From positions 11,410,501 through 11,474,500 of the forward strand of contig OY987244.1 in NCBI GenBank assembly GCA_963920765.1: 64,000 bases of DNA, in the 5' to 3' direction. Position numbers and translations under genes: made by a program. Under the pieces are notes generated by a model. It saw only the letters and a list, made by a program, of their open reading frames with translations, did not search any database and was not told the origin of the DNA. Shown in pieces: positions 48,570-59,605 of the stretch. Position 1 is the stretch's first letter, and each line of letters starts with the position of its first letter. The DNA is from Ulota crispa. Lineage: Eukaryota > Streptophyta > Bryopsida > Orthotrichales > Orthotrichaceae.

Positions 48570-49484
48570 CCTCTAAAGGACCAAGCCCCCTTTTTTAGCA
48601 ACATAGCAATTTTGGAGAGGTACCTATGATTAGAGATTTTCATATTTTATCCTGAAATTATAACAAAATGCAGAAACAACGTTTATCTTTCATATGCACT
48701 AAATTTCATGACACTTGGAAGTATGAATAAGAAGATCTGACCTAATATGTTTTTTTTCACTTGACAAGCAATCTCATCTGATTTTTAAAAATCCTTTTTT
48801 TTAGAAGCAAAATTTCAAAACTGGTTTAGGAGGTTTATGTGAATGTGGAAAACTTTGAACCATTCCAATTTGATCAATGAGATGAAAGTTATGAGGAGCT
48901 TTTTGTTTGCAAAATGTTATGGATTCTCTACTCTAAAATAAACTTTGCAATCCTCTATTTTATTCAATTTTCATTATTTTTGAAAAAAACAAAAATCCAA
49001 AGAATGTAGATTGTTTATCATAACATTACAACCATTGAGATTGGCATTTTTCATTTCCATAATTAAGATCTAAACGATTTGGTGTTTTGAATCATTCTCT
49101 ACTTCTTTTTACATACTATTTTTTTCCTATGTGTTGTAGAATTCCAAATGATTTGAAACATTTTTGACATATTCCCTACTTAGGTGGAATAAGGAATCTA
49201 GAGAAGCACCACCCATGCGGCCTTTTTTCCCTTAGAAATTCACCTTTTGAAGGGTAGCTGCCCAATTTTTCACAAAATGTTTTTGAATATTCAAACCATT
49301 ATAATTCCAAATCCAATCCATGCAGTGGAAATTCTAAAAAGAATTCCACATCTCCTTAAACTATTCTACTACAAGATCCTAAGGTCACATATGCATAAAA
49401 AAATTGTTTTCAAATTTGGTTGATGCTCCAAAAATGGCAGTTTTGGAGAGTTTTTGGTGAAAACGCTACTTTGTTCTTTAGGGG
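48570..49484. mobile_element. TTAA-target DNA transposon, 915 bp
   Basis: Termini CCTCTAAAGGACCAAG and (complement) CCCCTAAAGAACAAAG are flanked by TTAA at 48566-48569 and 49485-49488. Same size class as the elements at 5080, 14142 and 46079. Non-autonomous. Confidence 0.75.
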
Positions 49485-49488
49485 TTAA

Positions 49489-51932
49489 AAGTTTGGTAAC
49501 TCAATGAAAAAAAAAAAATTTGAAAAAAAAAGCATGACCAACTATTTTCTTGTAGCTTCAAATTCCAACTAGTTTTTTTTTCTTCATTTTAGCCCACTAA
49601 CCTATTCATACTTTTATTGAGAAGGTGTCCAAATATTACAAGATAAAGAGAACCTAGAATCTTTCTCAATTGTCAATAAGGCCCAACCAAAACAAAGACA
49701 AAAGAACTCATATTTTGACGTCTTGTTTGACACATGGAATTGAGTCTAGCAGTTTCTTCCAATACATTTTTTTTTTAAAGTGGCCTTGGAGTTGGAGCAT
49801 ATGAGAAAGAACTCTTAGTTGGATACTCTATGGTTTTGAGTGGTCCAAAATCATGAAATTGACAAGCTTTCCAAATTAACCCTCAAACACAGCACCAACT
49901 TGAGCAAGTCTATGAATGACTTTGGATAAATCATTTACAATCAAAAGGTAGTTTTTTGTGCAATTGTGTTTTTTTTGGAAGTACCTTGAATAGGTGATTG
50001 CACTATGAAACAACTAAATTTTAAAAATATTGGAATGTGCAATGTGAATAGAGTTGTAGAAACTAAAGTATGTGAAAAAATATTCAAGTTTACTTTTTAG
50101 TTCAAAAAGGTCCCTTGAGAAGAATAGCTTGGAATGTGAAGTAAAAAAAAAAAAATCTCATAAAATCACTACATTGGGATCATCATGTTTCAAACCCAAT
50201 TTCAACAAACTCCAGTCTAAATTTAGCAATACTATGTCTTGCATCAAATCTAGCAATAATTAGGAATTTAATGTTTCAGTATTATGTTAATTCATTTACC
50301 CAATAATCCATGTACTGTAACAAATACACTATTTTTTCACAAACAATCTAAGTGCCATTGATTGCACGCCTACATTGATATTTATATGACATAATAATAA
50401 ATCCCACAAAAATTCATTAGCTTTGTTAACAATGTAGGTTTGTGGCAAAAGTGCAAATTATTTTTAACACACAATAATACAAAGTGTATGTAGAAAGGGT
50501 GATCTTGGATGCCCATCTAAAATCATCATGATTCAAGTATTTTAGAAATCAAAGATCATTAGTAGACACTAAACATCCATGTATGGCAATCACAACTACC
50601 AATAAAGTAAGAGCCTAGGAGATCCAAAAATTGACCGTTTGAACCTACCTAACTCATCAATGATAGTACTAAATATTTGAAGGAACATGTCACTCATTCC
50701 TAGATAGCTAATGCATTTAGAACATGACTGTTTTTTTAGAGCTCCTACCCTAGAAGAAATACCATGTCCACAATGACTAAGCAGTGTCATTGTTCAATGA
50801 TTGTGTACACAATTTTTCTGGATTGTAACATTTATTACCTTAGTTACCACTCATAACAACACATCAGCAGTTTTATTTATGAACTAGACCTGTAGCAAAT
50901 AAACCACCAATTTACCCTGCACTAACTTTTGAACAAATATCCTCGAAACTCTCATTTTCCATGCTTTTACCAGTGCAACCACACCAATTCTGAGCCCACA
51001 CTACTTGTAGTTCTTAGCTTACACTAATTCCTAATCCACACTAATTTTAGTGTACACTTTAGATGTGAAAGCCAGTATCGCAACAAGTAGACTAATTAAG
51101 GTTACATACTTTGTGCTGGCTATAAGCATGGTAATCTTTACATGGCAGCAACTGTTTTTCCAATCAAGGTTGGTTAGGCAAAGGAAATGACATTCTCACT
51201 ATAACTGGAGATGCAGTTCTCCGTAATCACACGACACATGTGAGCATGAGTTTCAGAGATTAACCCCTCAAGGATGTTGCTATATTGTGTACACTCTCCT
51301 GCGTTGTATACAGATGGGGAATTTGGGTAACACATGAATTCAATTGGAGCTGTAAATTTTAAGCCAAGTCATAAACATACTACCGACCAACTTGGATTTT
51401 TGGGGAAATTTTTAACAATTGCCACAAAACCATTTCTTCAAGTACTAAGTGGTCCTCGTAAGAATACAGCCAACACTTCTGGTAGACAACGTCCTTTTAG
51501 GATTAAGAAACAGAAGCAAAAAAAAAGGAAGCAAAAACCACAAACAGCAAAGCGACAGTAGAACCTCTTCGTCAAGACGGTGAAAAGCAATTCAAGACAA
51601 GCTCATTCGATGAGGCAATGATTTCCTGCCATGCAAACAGCAAATATCTCAACTCCTAAGAGCTCAGAAAACGCTGTCAGACTCATTAAGTTTATACAGT
51701 CGCATACTAGTATACCTAGGCCGAAGTTACTATACAAACGTTACATGATGTACAACATGGGTGTCAACAGCAAAAAAGCTCGACTGCCATGTGAATGTTG
51801 GTCAAAAATGGCTTCCGGTTCTACACTAGCGGAAGAAATTGTTTGCTTCTTGGTTCTGCTTTAAAAGAGCTCATCACAGCTTGCTTGCAGAAGGTTGTCT
51901 CAGGAATTATCATCGACCCCCAAAGTACTTCC
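49489..51932. other. gene-free DNA and 3' flank of the B3 gene
   Basis: 49.5-51.2 kb is AT-rich with no coding signal. From about 51300 the base composition rises, consistent with 3' UTR and flank of the minus-strand B3 gene. A lone TTAACCCCTC terminus at 51260 has no partner. Confidence 0.4.
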
Positions 51933-53887
51933 TTACTGAACCGAATTAGTAAAGAAGTCCAGCGTCTGTTCCTTCCTTGAAATCTCTTCTTCCGTTAATT
52001 CCTCATCTGCAGTACCTATATCACCTGAGGTGTCACATGGGAGAAGGTTTGTGCCATCCTTCTCACCTCTAATGACCTGCACATGTTCACATAGATCTCT
52101 TAGTAAATTGGCTGTTTAATGATCTCCAAGCTTTGAGTTTAAGATGATCTAAGAAGCAAGCCCTGAGGCCGGTGTCTTACATAGCTGCCGTCTGCGTCTT
52201 TGTACAAGACAAGCATATCCCGCTCTTGCAGATTGTGTGCTTTTACAAAATCGCCTGCAGTATGGATAACAACAACAAGCAAACTAAGTGGGAACAGTGC
52301 CAAAAGTCAACCTTCAAGTGGATTTTTTCAATACTAAACGAGTTGAAACCCACAGAAGCCAACCTGAAAGCAAAACAAAGCAAAAGAAAAAGTTTGAGGT
52401 CTTGAAGTATTGTAAAACAGAGTTATTGAACTTACGGGTGTTTTCTAACAGATACATCCGGCTCCTGTTGTTTGACCAGAACCTGGTAAGAAACGTGTGT
52501 TCTTTGTTATTCATAGACCCCAACATGAATCTATTTTATGCAAGCGAACTTAAAGCCAGATTGCACTTAACTTACTGCGAACATGTTGCCTATATCAACA
52601 ACCTATGGGAGTATGGTACAGGAACTTCAAATACTGGGACTACCTACCTGTAACGAAATGTCCAACTTCGACGAGTATCAAAATCTTCCATGGTCAACAA
52701 CACTCCTTCACTGGCAACTAGATGTGGCAAGTGAGCTTCTGCTTCTTTCTGCATTTCCACAGAATGTTGTTCAGTTCAGATTTCGTCACAGTTCCAGATT
52801 TCGTTACAGTTCCAGATTTTTAGTACAAACATGATTTCTCTTAAGTCATCTGAGTTTCAGTAAACCATGCATGTAACTTTCATCTTTCACATAAAACAGG
52901 CAACGCTCGCAACTCCTCTCTCTCTCTCTCTCTTTCTCTTTACATAGATATTTTAAGAAGTTTAAAGTCATAGATATTTAAGAAGTACAAAGTAACGCAT
53001 ATAGCATCCTCAGTCTGACAAAGGCAAAAGCAGTAGTTGTCAGGTGTAAGGCATAAGGCAGGCAAAAGTGCATGCTGGGCCAAGATAGTTTGATAACTGC
53101 CACGCCACGGTAGCAAAGAAAGGAGAACCTTGGGAAGCACAATACGCCCTAGGCTGTTCACACCGCTTGGACGAAGTTGCTTTGCCAAGACGAACTTGAG
53201 GTCCTTGGAACCAAGGCTCCGTATCCACTGCAAAACAATGGTCGTGTTAGTTAAGTTGGCATGTTTCAGAGTGCCTACATTGGGACATTTCGACGCACAA
53301 AGCTCTACACACTAAGACAAGAGAAGGGCGCCTACAAAAGGCGTCGATCTCCTGAAAGTTCCTGAAAGTTCCTGAAAGTTTGCCACCAGTTTAACTTAGA
53401 CTTACATGCTGCAAACAAACTGCTGCCAAGACACACCAAATCGTGAGAAATGAGCAGAAATATTTGCACAAAGTGAGCACATGCATGCCTGTCTAGCAGA
53501 AGTAGCTGGAGGATTCTCGTTTTCCGGCTTCTCAGGAAGCAAGGCAGGCAAAGCAGGGTTGTGATCCAAGGAGCGAGATAATTGGGGTTCTTCCTGTTCG
53601 AGCACTCTGCGTTTGGCCGGTCGGCTCTTGCTTGACGCTCTGGAAATGGGCCCATACTGATGATCTTGCGAAGACGGAACAAAGTAAGAGACCCCCATCA
53701 TGGGCATGTACATCGGTTGCACTCCCATGTACATGGGCCCATAGCTTGCAAACTGAGGAGGGTATGGGTAACAAAAGTTTGGAAAATAGCCACCCATGTA
53801 GCCGTTGGCCCCACGAGGATCTGGTCGAGTGCCATCCCAGTCGTCCTGTCGTGGTATCTGCAAATTTGGCGAAACATATTTTTCCAT
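51933..53887 (-). CDS. B3-domain transcription factor of the ABI3/FUS3/LEC2 clade
   Basis: Secure exons (minus strand) are 53129-53227, 52648-52748, 52436-52482, 52181-52254 and 51933-52076, phases closing exactly. They encode a full B3 DNA-binding domain: LKFVLAKQLRPSGVNSLGRI, VLPKKEAEAHLP (N-arm), MEDFDTRRSWTFRYRFWSNN, RSRMYLLENT (C-arm), DFVKAHNLQERDMLVLYKD. A 45-aa acidic tail follows (DEELTEEEISRKEQ). B3 factors of this clade bind RY motifs (CATGCA) and direct seed or desiccation/ABA programmes in land plants. An upstream open stretch, 53489-53887 (possible ATG 53887), encodes a Tyr/Pro/Met-rich segment (GYFPNFCYPYPPQF, MYMGVQPMYMPMMG) and a basic patch (SRPAKRR). Its junction to the B3 exons is unresolved: the strong donor at 53405 (GTAAGT) is out of phase, while an in-phase GC donor at 53488 would give about 287 aa, FUS3-like in length. 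No ABI3 B1 domain is visible. The 5' end may lie further upstream. Confidence 0.88.
53480..53488. promoter_or_regulatory. RY element CATGCATGC inside the B3 gene
   Basis: A perfect doubled RY motif, the canonical target of ABI3/FUS3/LEC2 B3 domains. It lies within the gene encoding such a factor, at the presumed first exon/intron boundary. A role in self-regulation is inference; an 8-9 bp match can occur by chance. Confidence 0.3.
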
Positions 53888-54958
53888 TCCTGGAATCCCG
53901 CACACACGTTTCTCACCTCATCAGCAAAAACACAACATTAGCCCTCCCTTGTGTAGCAACTTTAAGCACGTCATTATCAACTGCAAAGACTCTGATCCGA
54001 GTACTAGCTTCGGTGTTATTCCCATAATACCCTAGTCCTAGTGAGAGCCGCTCACGGCGATCGAATAATAGACTTCCCACATTAATTTTCTAAGAAAATG
54101 TCCTGCCCACAGCTTCAATACTCGATCACAAATGAAACAACAACGAAATAAAAAATATTAAGCAACATGCACCTGGTGGAATTAAACTGTGCATTCCACT
54201 ACTCCAAGTAGTCTCAAAACCAAAAACCCGTGAATACCCTATGAATATACAAATTGGCTTCTGTCACAAGCATTGAACTTACAAGCAGTACATTGCATTG
54301 TCTGCTTGTAATTTTCCTGGCATATCAAACCCAGGAGCTCAGAGGGGAGGTTGAGGCGGTAGGGTGGGGGGGGGAGAGAGATTAGTCGGTGTTGGTGGTG
54401 TGCAGTGGGCTACTGATCGACGCACCTTTGGCCATGGCAAGAGCATATGCAGTAAATCAGAGACCAGGCGAGAGTGCGAAAATGGGGGGTCTTACCAACA
54501 AAGACTACGGCGTGGGTTGGATCGGCACAAGACAAGGAATGCTCCGGTGCTCGCTAGCTTGCAGGGCAGTGGAAAACAGAGCACACTGGACAGGAAATCA
54601 AGAGCACACGGGACATAAAGCCAAAAGGCGCCCCCTTTGGATAGTTGTGCCGGTTCGCACGAAACACTAAAGCACGGCCAGGCCAGCGAAGCTTAAAAAA
54701 ACCCCCGGGAGGCGCCAAATGTGAGCAGTAGCAGTAGCAGCAGTAAGCTTGGTAGCAGTAGTAGTAGTAGAAGAAGCAAGCTTAGTAGAAGTACTGAGCT
54801 GAGCTTACAGTAGAACACTCCGGCAAACAGCAGGAGCTAACTGTGCCGCTGAAGGCGTTGTGATTCTGGGTGTGGGTCGGACTGACTTGGACTGCGCTCG
54901 GCGACATGCGAAGGCCAGGTTGCGGCCATGCAACAGTCCGGTGATATGGCAGGGCTGA
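53888..54958. other. 5' flank of the B3 gene
   Basis: This may hold the promoter, 5' UTR and unrecognised upstream exons on the minus strand. An open stretch near 53917-53980 (reading VLKVATQGRANVVFLLM, ending at a GTGAGA donor) looks exon-like but is out of phase with the next exon. A C-rich tract (54363-54376 complement) and a Pu/Py-rich leader resemble a 5' UTR. AGT/AGC triplet repeats lie at about 54725-54775. Confidence 0.4.
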
Positions 54959-55393
54959 GGCCCGATTCAAACCAGGACGTCCGGTGCCACTGGAGGAAAG
55001 CTCCTCTCTAGTGTTTCATCCGGTGGGTTATGGAAGGGAAATTGTCATGTCATCATGGTTTTGTCCGTTTGGTGAAATGCATCCACACCGGGCACTAGCC
55101 GTCTAGTGGAGGATCACTTTTTTTCTTTCTATTCTTAATTGACTTGATTTTGTCTTTACCTCACATGGAGTAAGAGGGAGTGTTTTATCCAACCTCCCAA
55201 GGTGGGGTCAAGTCTTGACCACCACAAGTGAGCTCCTCTCCAATTTTGAAGGAAAAAGGTGATGACATGGACTCATCCTCCACTGGACGTCCCTCCGATC
55301 TGAATGCTCTAGTGGAAAAAATCTTCACATCGGCCAATCACAATGCTTATCCTTTCCTCCAGTGGCACCGCACATCCTGGTCTGAATCGGGCC
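54959..55393. mobile_element. MITE with about 40-bp GC-rich inverted termini, upstream of the B3 gene
   Basis: Left GGCCCGATTCAAACCAGGAC...GGTGCCACTGGAGGAAAG and its inverted partner at the right match over about 40 bp with four or five differences. No clear target duplication was found; long termini would suit a Mutator-like origin. It is 435 bp with no coding content. Confidence 0.65.
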
Positions 55394-55874
55394 TAAGTGA
55401 TGGGTGGAGACGACCTTCACTCCAATGCCGCTGCTGGCAGCCCTTCAGCTTTTCACTTTCTTCAGCAACGCTGCTGCCTTGCTTGCTTGCACTGAGGCTT
55501 GTGAGGCTTCCGAAGCAAACTACAAAACCGGTAATAAATTTGAAAGTTTTGAAAGTTATTTTTTGAATTTTGGGAAGAAAAGAGATATTTCTACAGAGAA
55601 CGCATGGAGAAAATTTACTGGTGGTTTTGTCGAAGATGCTATGGGGGAGGGGCCCTGCTTTGCCCCCACTGTACACCCCAGAGGAGGGCTCTCTAACATG
55701 CATGGTGCATGATGGCCGTTTCTCTTACCCTTCTTCTTCACCCGTGTATGCCCCCATTTCCATGTTATTTTTAACTAGTGATTGTAAAGGCAGTTTTGGA
55801 TCATACAAGATGTTGGTATTGTCGTTATTGCTGGTGGCTGTGGGGGGAGGGGGGAAGATATTCGAATTTCATGG
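55394..55874. other. intergenic DNA
   Basis: Mixed base composition. Short open frames are present but none has support as a gene. Confidence 0.35.
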
Positions 55875-56086
55875 ACACTAAATATTGTATTTAGGTTGGC
55901 CTTAACGATAAGGTTGCTTTAGCTTGGAAAGTTACCTCACAAGTCATTGCTTGGTCACTTGGAGGTGCATGCAACTCTTCAAATATTAGGATTTTACAAG
56001 GTCTACAATTTGGGTGTTGCTTGTTTTTTTGCAATTTTGGAAACATTTTATGTAGTGTGGGGCAACTTAAATGCAATATTTAGTAT
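55875..56086. mobile_element. small MITE (ATTGCATTTAGG family), about 212 bp
   Basis: The left end ACACTAAATATTGTATTTAG and the right end (complement) TATACTAAATATTGCATTTA are inverted. It is the most compact copy of the family, with the shared 'cattgcttggtcacttggag' phrase. Confidence 0.75.
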
Positions 56087-56334
56087 AAATTCTTTAAGCA
56101 TAAGCTATTGATGTTGAATCCAAGGTTTTTTTTTCTTGGCAAGTTTTTGCCTAAATCTTACCTCAATTTGACACTAGCTACCATTACATTAAGAAAATTG
56201 ATGAAAAAATAGATGAGATTGCCAAATTGCTCTCCAAGCAAACACTAGGTCCACCAGAATTTGGATGAAAGTGACTATTATTAGTAAACTTTATGGATGA
56301 ACATGCACACATCAATTTGTTGATTCTATCCAAT

Positions 56335-56465
56335 CACTACAAGGAAACATGGTTGAATGTACAAAAAAGTTGACAAAAATTGTGACCTAATCTACAATAT
56401 ACTATAGATTAGGTCACAATTTTTGTCAACTTTCCTATAGATTTGACATTAATTTCCTTGTAGTG
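56335..56465. mobile_element. CACTA-type MITE, 131 bp, with AAT target duplication
   Basis: The ends CACTACAAGGAAA and its complement are the signature of CACTA/CMC (En/Spm) transposons. AAT flanks both sides (56332-56334 and 56466-56468), the expected 3-bp duplication. The middle is a hairpin with 29-bp arms (AAAGTTGACAAAAATTGTGA... and complement) and a 10-nt loop. A second copy starts at 63951. Confidence 0.88.
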
Positions 56466-56550
56466 AATTTTTGCATTCTTGGATGCAAGGTGCTTTACCT
56501 TGACCAAAATAAAAAATGGCCCTAATTGGCCCCCTTAGCAAGATTTCACT

Positions 56551-56649
56551 AAAACTCACCTTGGACTTAACAGCTCTAACACCAAAACTCACCTTAGACT
56601 TAATGGCTTTGACACCAAAACTTACCTTGGACTTAATGGCTTTGACAGT
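56551..56649. repeat. three 33-bp tandem units
   Basis: Units begin AAAACTCACCTTGGACTTAA at 56551, 56584 and 56617 with a few substitutions. On the minus strand they read as an 11-aa repeat (VKAIKSKVSFG), which is not evidence of a gene. Confidence 0.85.
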
Positions 56650-58134
56650 TGACACCTTGTTTTATAGGTCGAGATAAAATAAGTCTATAGTTTTATGACA
56701 AGGGTAAATGTAAGAACCTACCCCATTTTCAAGTCTCTAAATTCAAATGTGAATGCAAAGTTTTCAAATTCAATCTCATGATAGTAAAAATCTAAGTTCT
56801 TACAATTTTAAGCATGTGAAAAAACAAAAAATTTTCACCCTAGTCCAACAAATAAGGTGTCAAAGTCATCAAGCCTAGTGTGAATTTTAGTGTGCTCCCT
56901 CTTACCACATAGTCTTCCAACTAGGTTTAGATGGCATGCTGTTTTGTGGGATATGATGGAAATCTTAGCTTTGTCACTTCCCAGAAATTGTAAGAGCTTA
57001 GATACTTACCAAGTTACCATAAGGCGATTGAATTTGGGAATTCTGCATTCATATTTAGATTCAGACCTGGCTTTATTTCAAAACCAAATGAGGAGGATCG
57101 AAACAACCAAATTCTATTAGGGGCAGATTTTGACTTCTACCCTTATTTAGAAAAAAACGAGGCTTTCCATTGCGGCCCTACGAAATGGCATGCTTCCAAG
57201 CATAGATTGTTGGTATGTTAGATTCTAATAAACATAGCCATTTTTCTATAAAAGGTATTTATGTTAGTGTTTTTTATATCAACATCTATCTTGTGTATAT
57301 AAAAAGTGGGTTGTATGTCTCGTGATATAATTCTCTACTAATATCACACAAGTTTTATTAAAGAGGGGGAAGGAGATGAAAAGGTATCCAATGGAAGGGT
57401 GAAAAGTCATTGGAATTTATCTTTAAATTTTCTTTTACATATTTTAATTTCTTTATTATATGAGTTGGTAAATCCATTTACCATGGTAAATGAATAGTGG
57501 TGAGATTTTAAGTGGGACTCAACGTATATGTCTTTTCATGTCAATCTATATCTCTTCTAATCAAAAATTATCCAATGGGGCTCATTAATTAAATATGTCT
57601 TTTCATGTTGATCTATACCTCTTCTAGTTTTAAATTTCAGATTTAAATTTAATAATATTCATAGGGGTTTGTTTCAATTGTCTTTTTGTCTCCCTTCCTA
57701 CCCCTTTGCGTTCAATTTAAAATATAAAGTAAGAGTTATTTAATAAGGTTCATTGAGAATGTCCTTTCACCTTCCAAATATTAGGTAAAACACCGGTCAC
57801 AATAGACCAAGCGTTTTTTTTTTGTTTGTTAATGTTGAGGTTGGCCGGTTGAAGTACCCAACGGACAGGTTGTGGCCATTCTTTTATAAGGATAGAAAGC
57901 ATTGGGTGTCAAGCATTGAGTGAGTCATCCACTTAAAATTTGAAATTCAAAAGGGGGGAGGGAAAGGAAAAGGTAGGGAAAGAGAGGGTGAAAAGTCACC
58001 AAAAACTTAAGAGACACGGCGCTAAGCACATACAAGATGCTCTTTACTTAGTTCATAACTCAATGTAGAGTCTTTATTAAGAGTCACAACTCTTCTTCTT
58101 AAGAGTCACGAATCTTATAATTAACTACACATAT
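56650..58134. other. gene-free AT-rich DNA
   Basis: No gene. The phrase 'atgtcttttcatgt(c/t)(a/g)atctata' recurs near 57530 and 57597. 56700-56960 is similar to 63170-63340, an unnamed dispersed repeat. Confidence 0.4.
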
Positions 58135-58319
58135 TGCGCATTTAGGTTTCCCACACTAATGGTTGACCATGCTTGGATTTCACATGGTTTACAATTTGAA
58201 CCTTGTTAATTTTTTCTCTAGCAGCTTTGTAATGGTTGCAAGGCCCTTCATTTTTATAGCAGTAAAAGTATAAGATGTGAGAATAGTGTGGAGTAACCTA
58301 AACGCAATATTCAATGTAG
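58135..58319. mobile_element. small MITE (ATTGCATTTAGG family), 185 bp
   Basis: The left end CTACACATATTGCGCATTTA and the right end (complement) CTACATTGAATATTGCGTTT are inverted. The interior has 'tttcacatggttta' as in the 15.1 kb copies. Confidence 0.7.
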
Positions 58320-58389
58320 TTTACTACACGTATGTACTAAATCTATTTATATGTCTAACATGTATTGGCCCTCTTACCACAAGACGTTT

Positions 58390-58679
58390 TGGTTAGGGTT
58401 TGATGACATACCATTTTGTGGGGTCAAGGCAGAAAATTTTAGCTATTTCATCTGCCAAAAAATGTGAGAGTTTAGATATTTATCATCAAGAGATTAAATT
58501 TGAAAATTTTGAATATATATTTGAATTCAAACACTCTTATTTCATGGAACCACATAAAAAGATACAACTAACCAACTCCAAGATAGGGGGAAATTATTAC
58601 TTTCACCAATGTTTATAAAAAATGGTGAGATTTTTTTCCTTAGCTCACAACACGGCATGCCATCCAATCCCAGCTAGGG
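58390..58679. mobile_element. fold-back repeat with TTAGATGGCATGCC-type ends
   Basis: Left GGTTAGGGTTTGATGACATA and the right end (complement) CTAGCTGGGATTGGATGGCA pair imperfectly, with TTTTGTGG/TGTTGTGA following. Single-end relatives are at 13340 and 56920. Confidence 0.45.
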
Positions 58680-59527
58680 TCTTCCTATTCAATTTATAAG
58701 GGATGCAAGTCGACCCCCAAAGAAAAAGTTCCTATTGCTTGGTTTTCTTTTCTTTTCCTTTACACTCTGGAATCTCCGAGAGTCATTAAATTAGGGCATG
58801 CATGATTATATTCAAACTTCAAAGTATGACGACTATGGGGTATTCTACCTATTTTACCCAAGGGGCTGTCCCATGCAATTATGAGAGATGTAATTAGACC
58901 TAAAAAATGTATCAGTGATTAGTTTTAATTGTTTGTTTTCCTAGGCTTTGGAATGTCCAAAGTTAGATGAAATGGAGCACATTTATTCTCAAAGTTTGAT
59001 AAGTACGGAGCATTCAATAGGGGGTTTCATACATCTCAAAAAAACGATGAACAAATGGTTGTGAATGAGTTTTTGTTCACGAGTGAATACGCTATGACGA
59101 CCTCCCAGAGGTTGTCATGGCTTGTTCACGTAGTGCCTTGCCCACTTTTTTCACAAATCTTAATCACATGAACGATTTTGGTGCTACACGGCATATTTGA
59201 AACCCCCTAATGTGTTGAGGGGTTTGTTGTGGTGAAGAGACATATTTGATTTTTTGAACAAGTTAGTGTTTGAATAGGCTTACGTCACAACACAATTCAT
59301 TAGTAGAAGCAAGGGTATTTTTGGATTTTATGCAACATAAAAAGAGCGCAACGAAGAAGACTATTTGTGCTAGTGTTAACGCTCTTCTTTTAATAAGGCG
59401 CAAAGCCTAACATTAGGAGGGATTTGCAAGGCCACAAGTTTTGGAGAACGGTTAGGTTGGGAAAGGTTGTCAGAGAAAATTAATGAAAAAAATAAAAGTT
59501 TGAATTTTTTTTTTAAAGTCCTAGAAA

Positions 59528-59605
<78 letters not shown>

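Noticed and set aside
53698-53916. Alternative minus-strand frame over the Tyr/Pro-rich exon
   Set aside because: Its composition is not protein-like, while the chosen frame gives a coherent YPYPPQF/MYMGVQ segment.
53917-53980. Exon-like stretch (VLKVATQGRANVVFLLM) upstream of the B3 gene
   Set aside because: It has an acceptor and a good donor but cannot join the next exon in phase; kept only as a possibility in the flank entry.
56449-56655. Minus-strand open frame with 11-aa repeats (VKAIKSKVSFG)
   Set aside because: It is explained by the 33-bp tandem repeat, with no other coding evidence.
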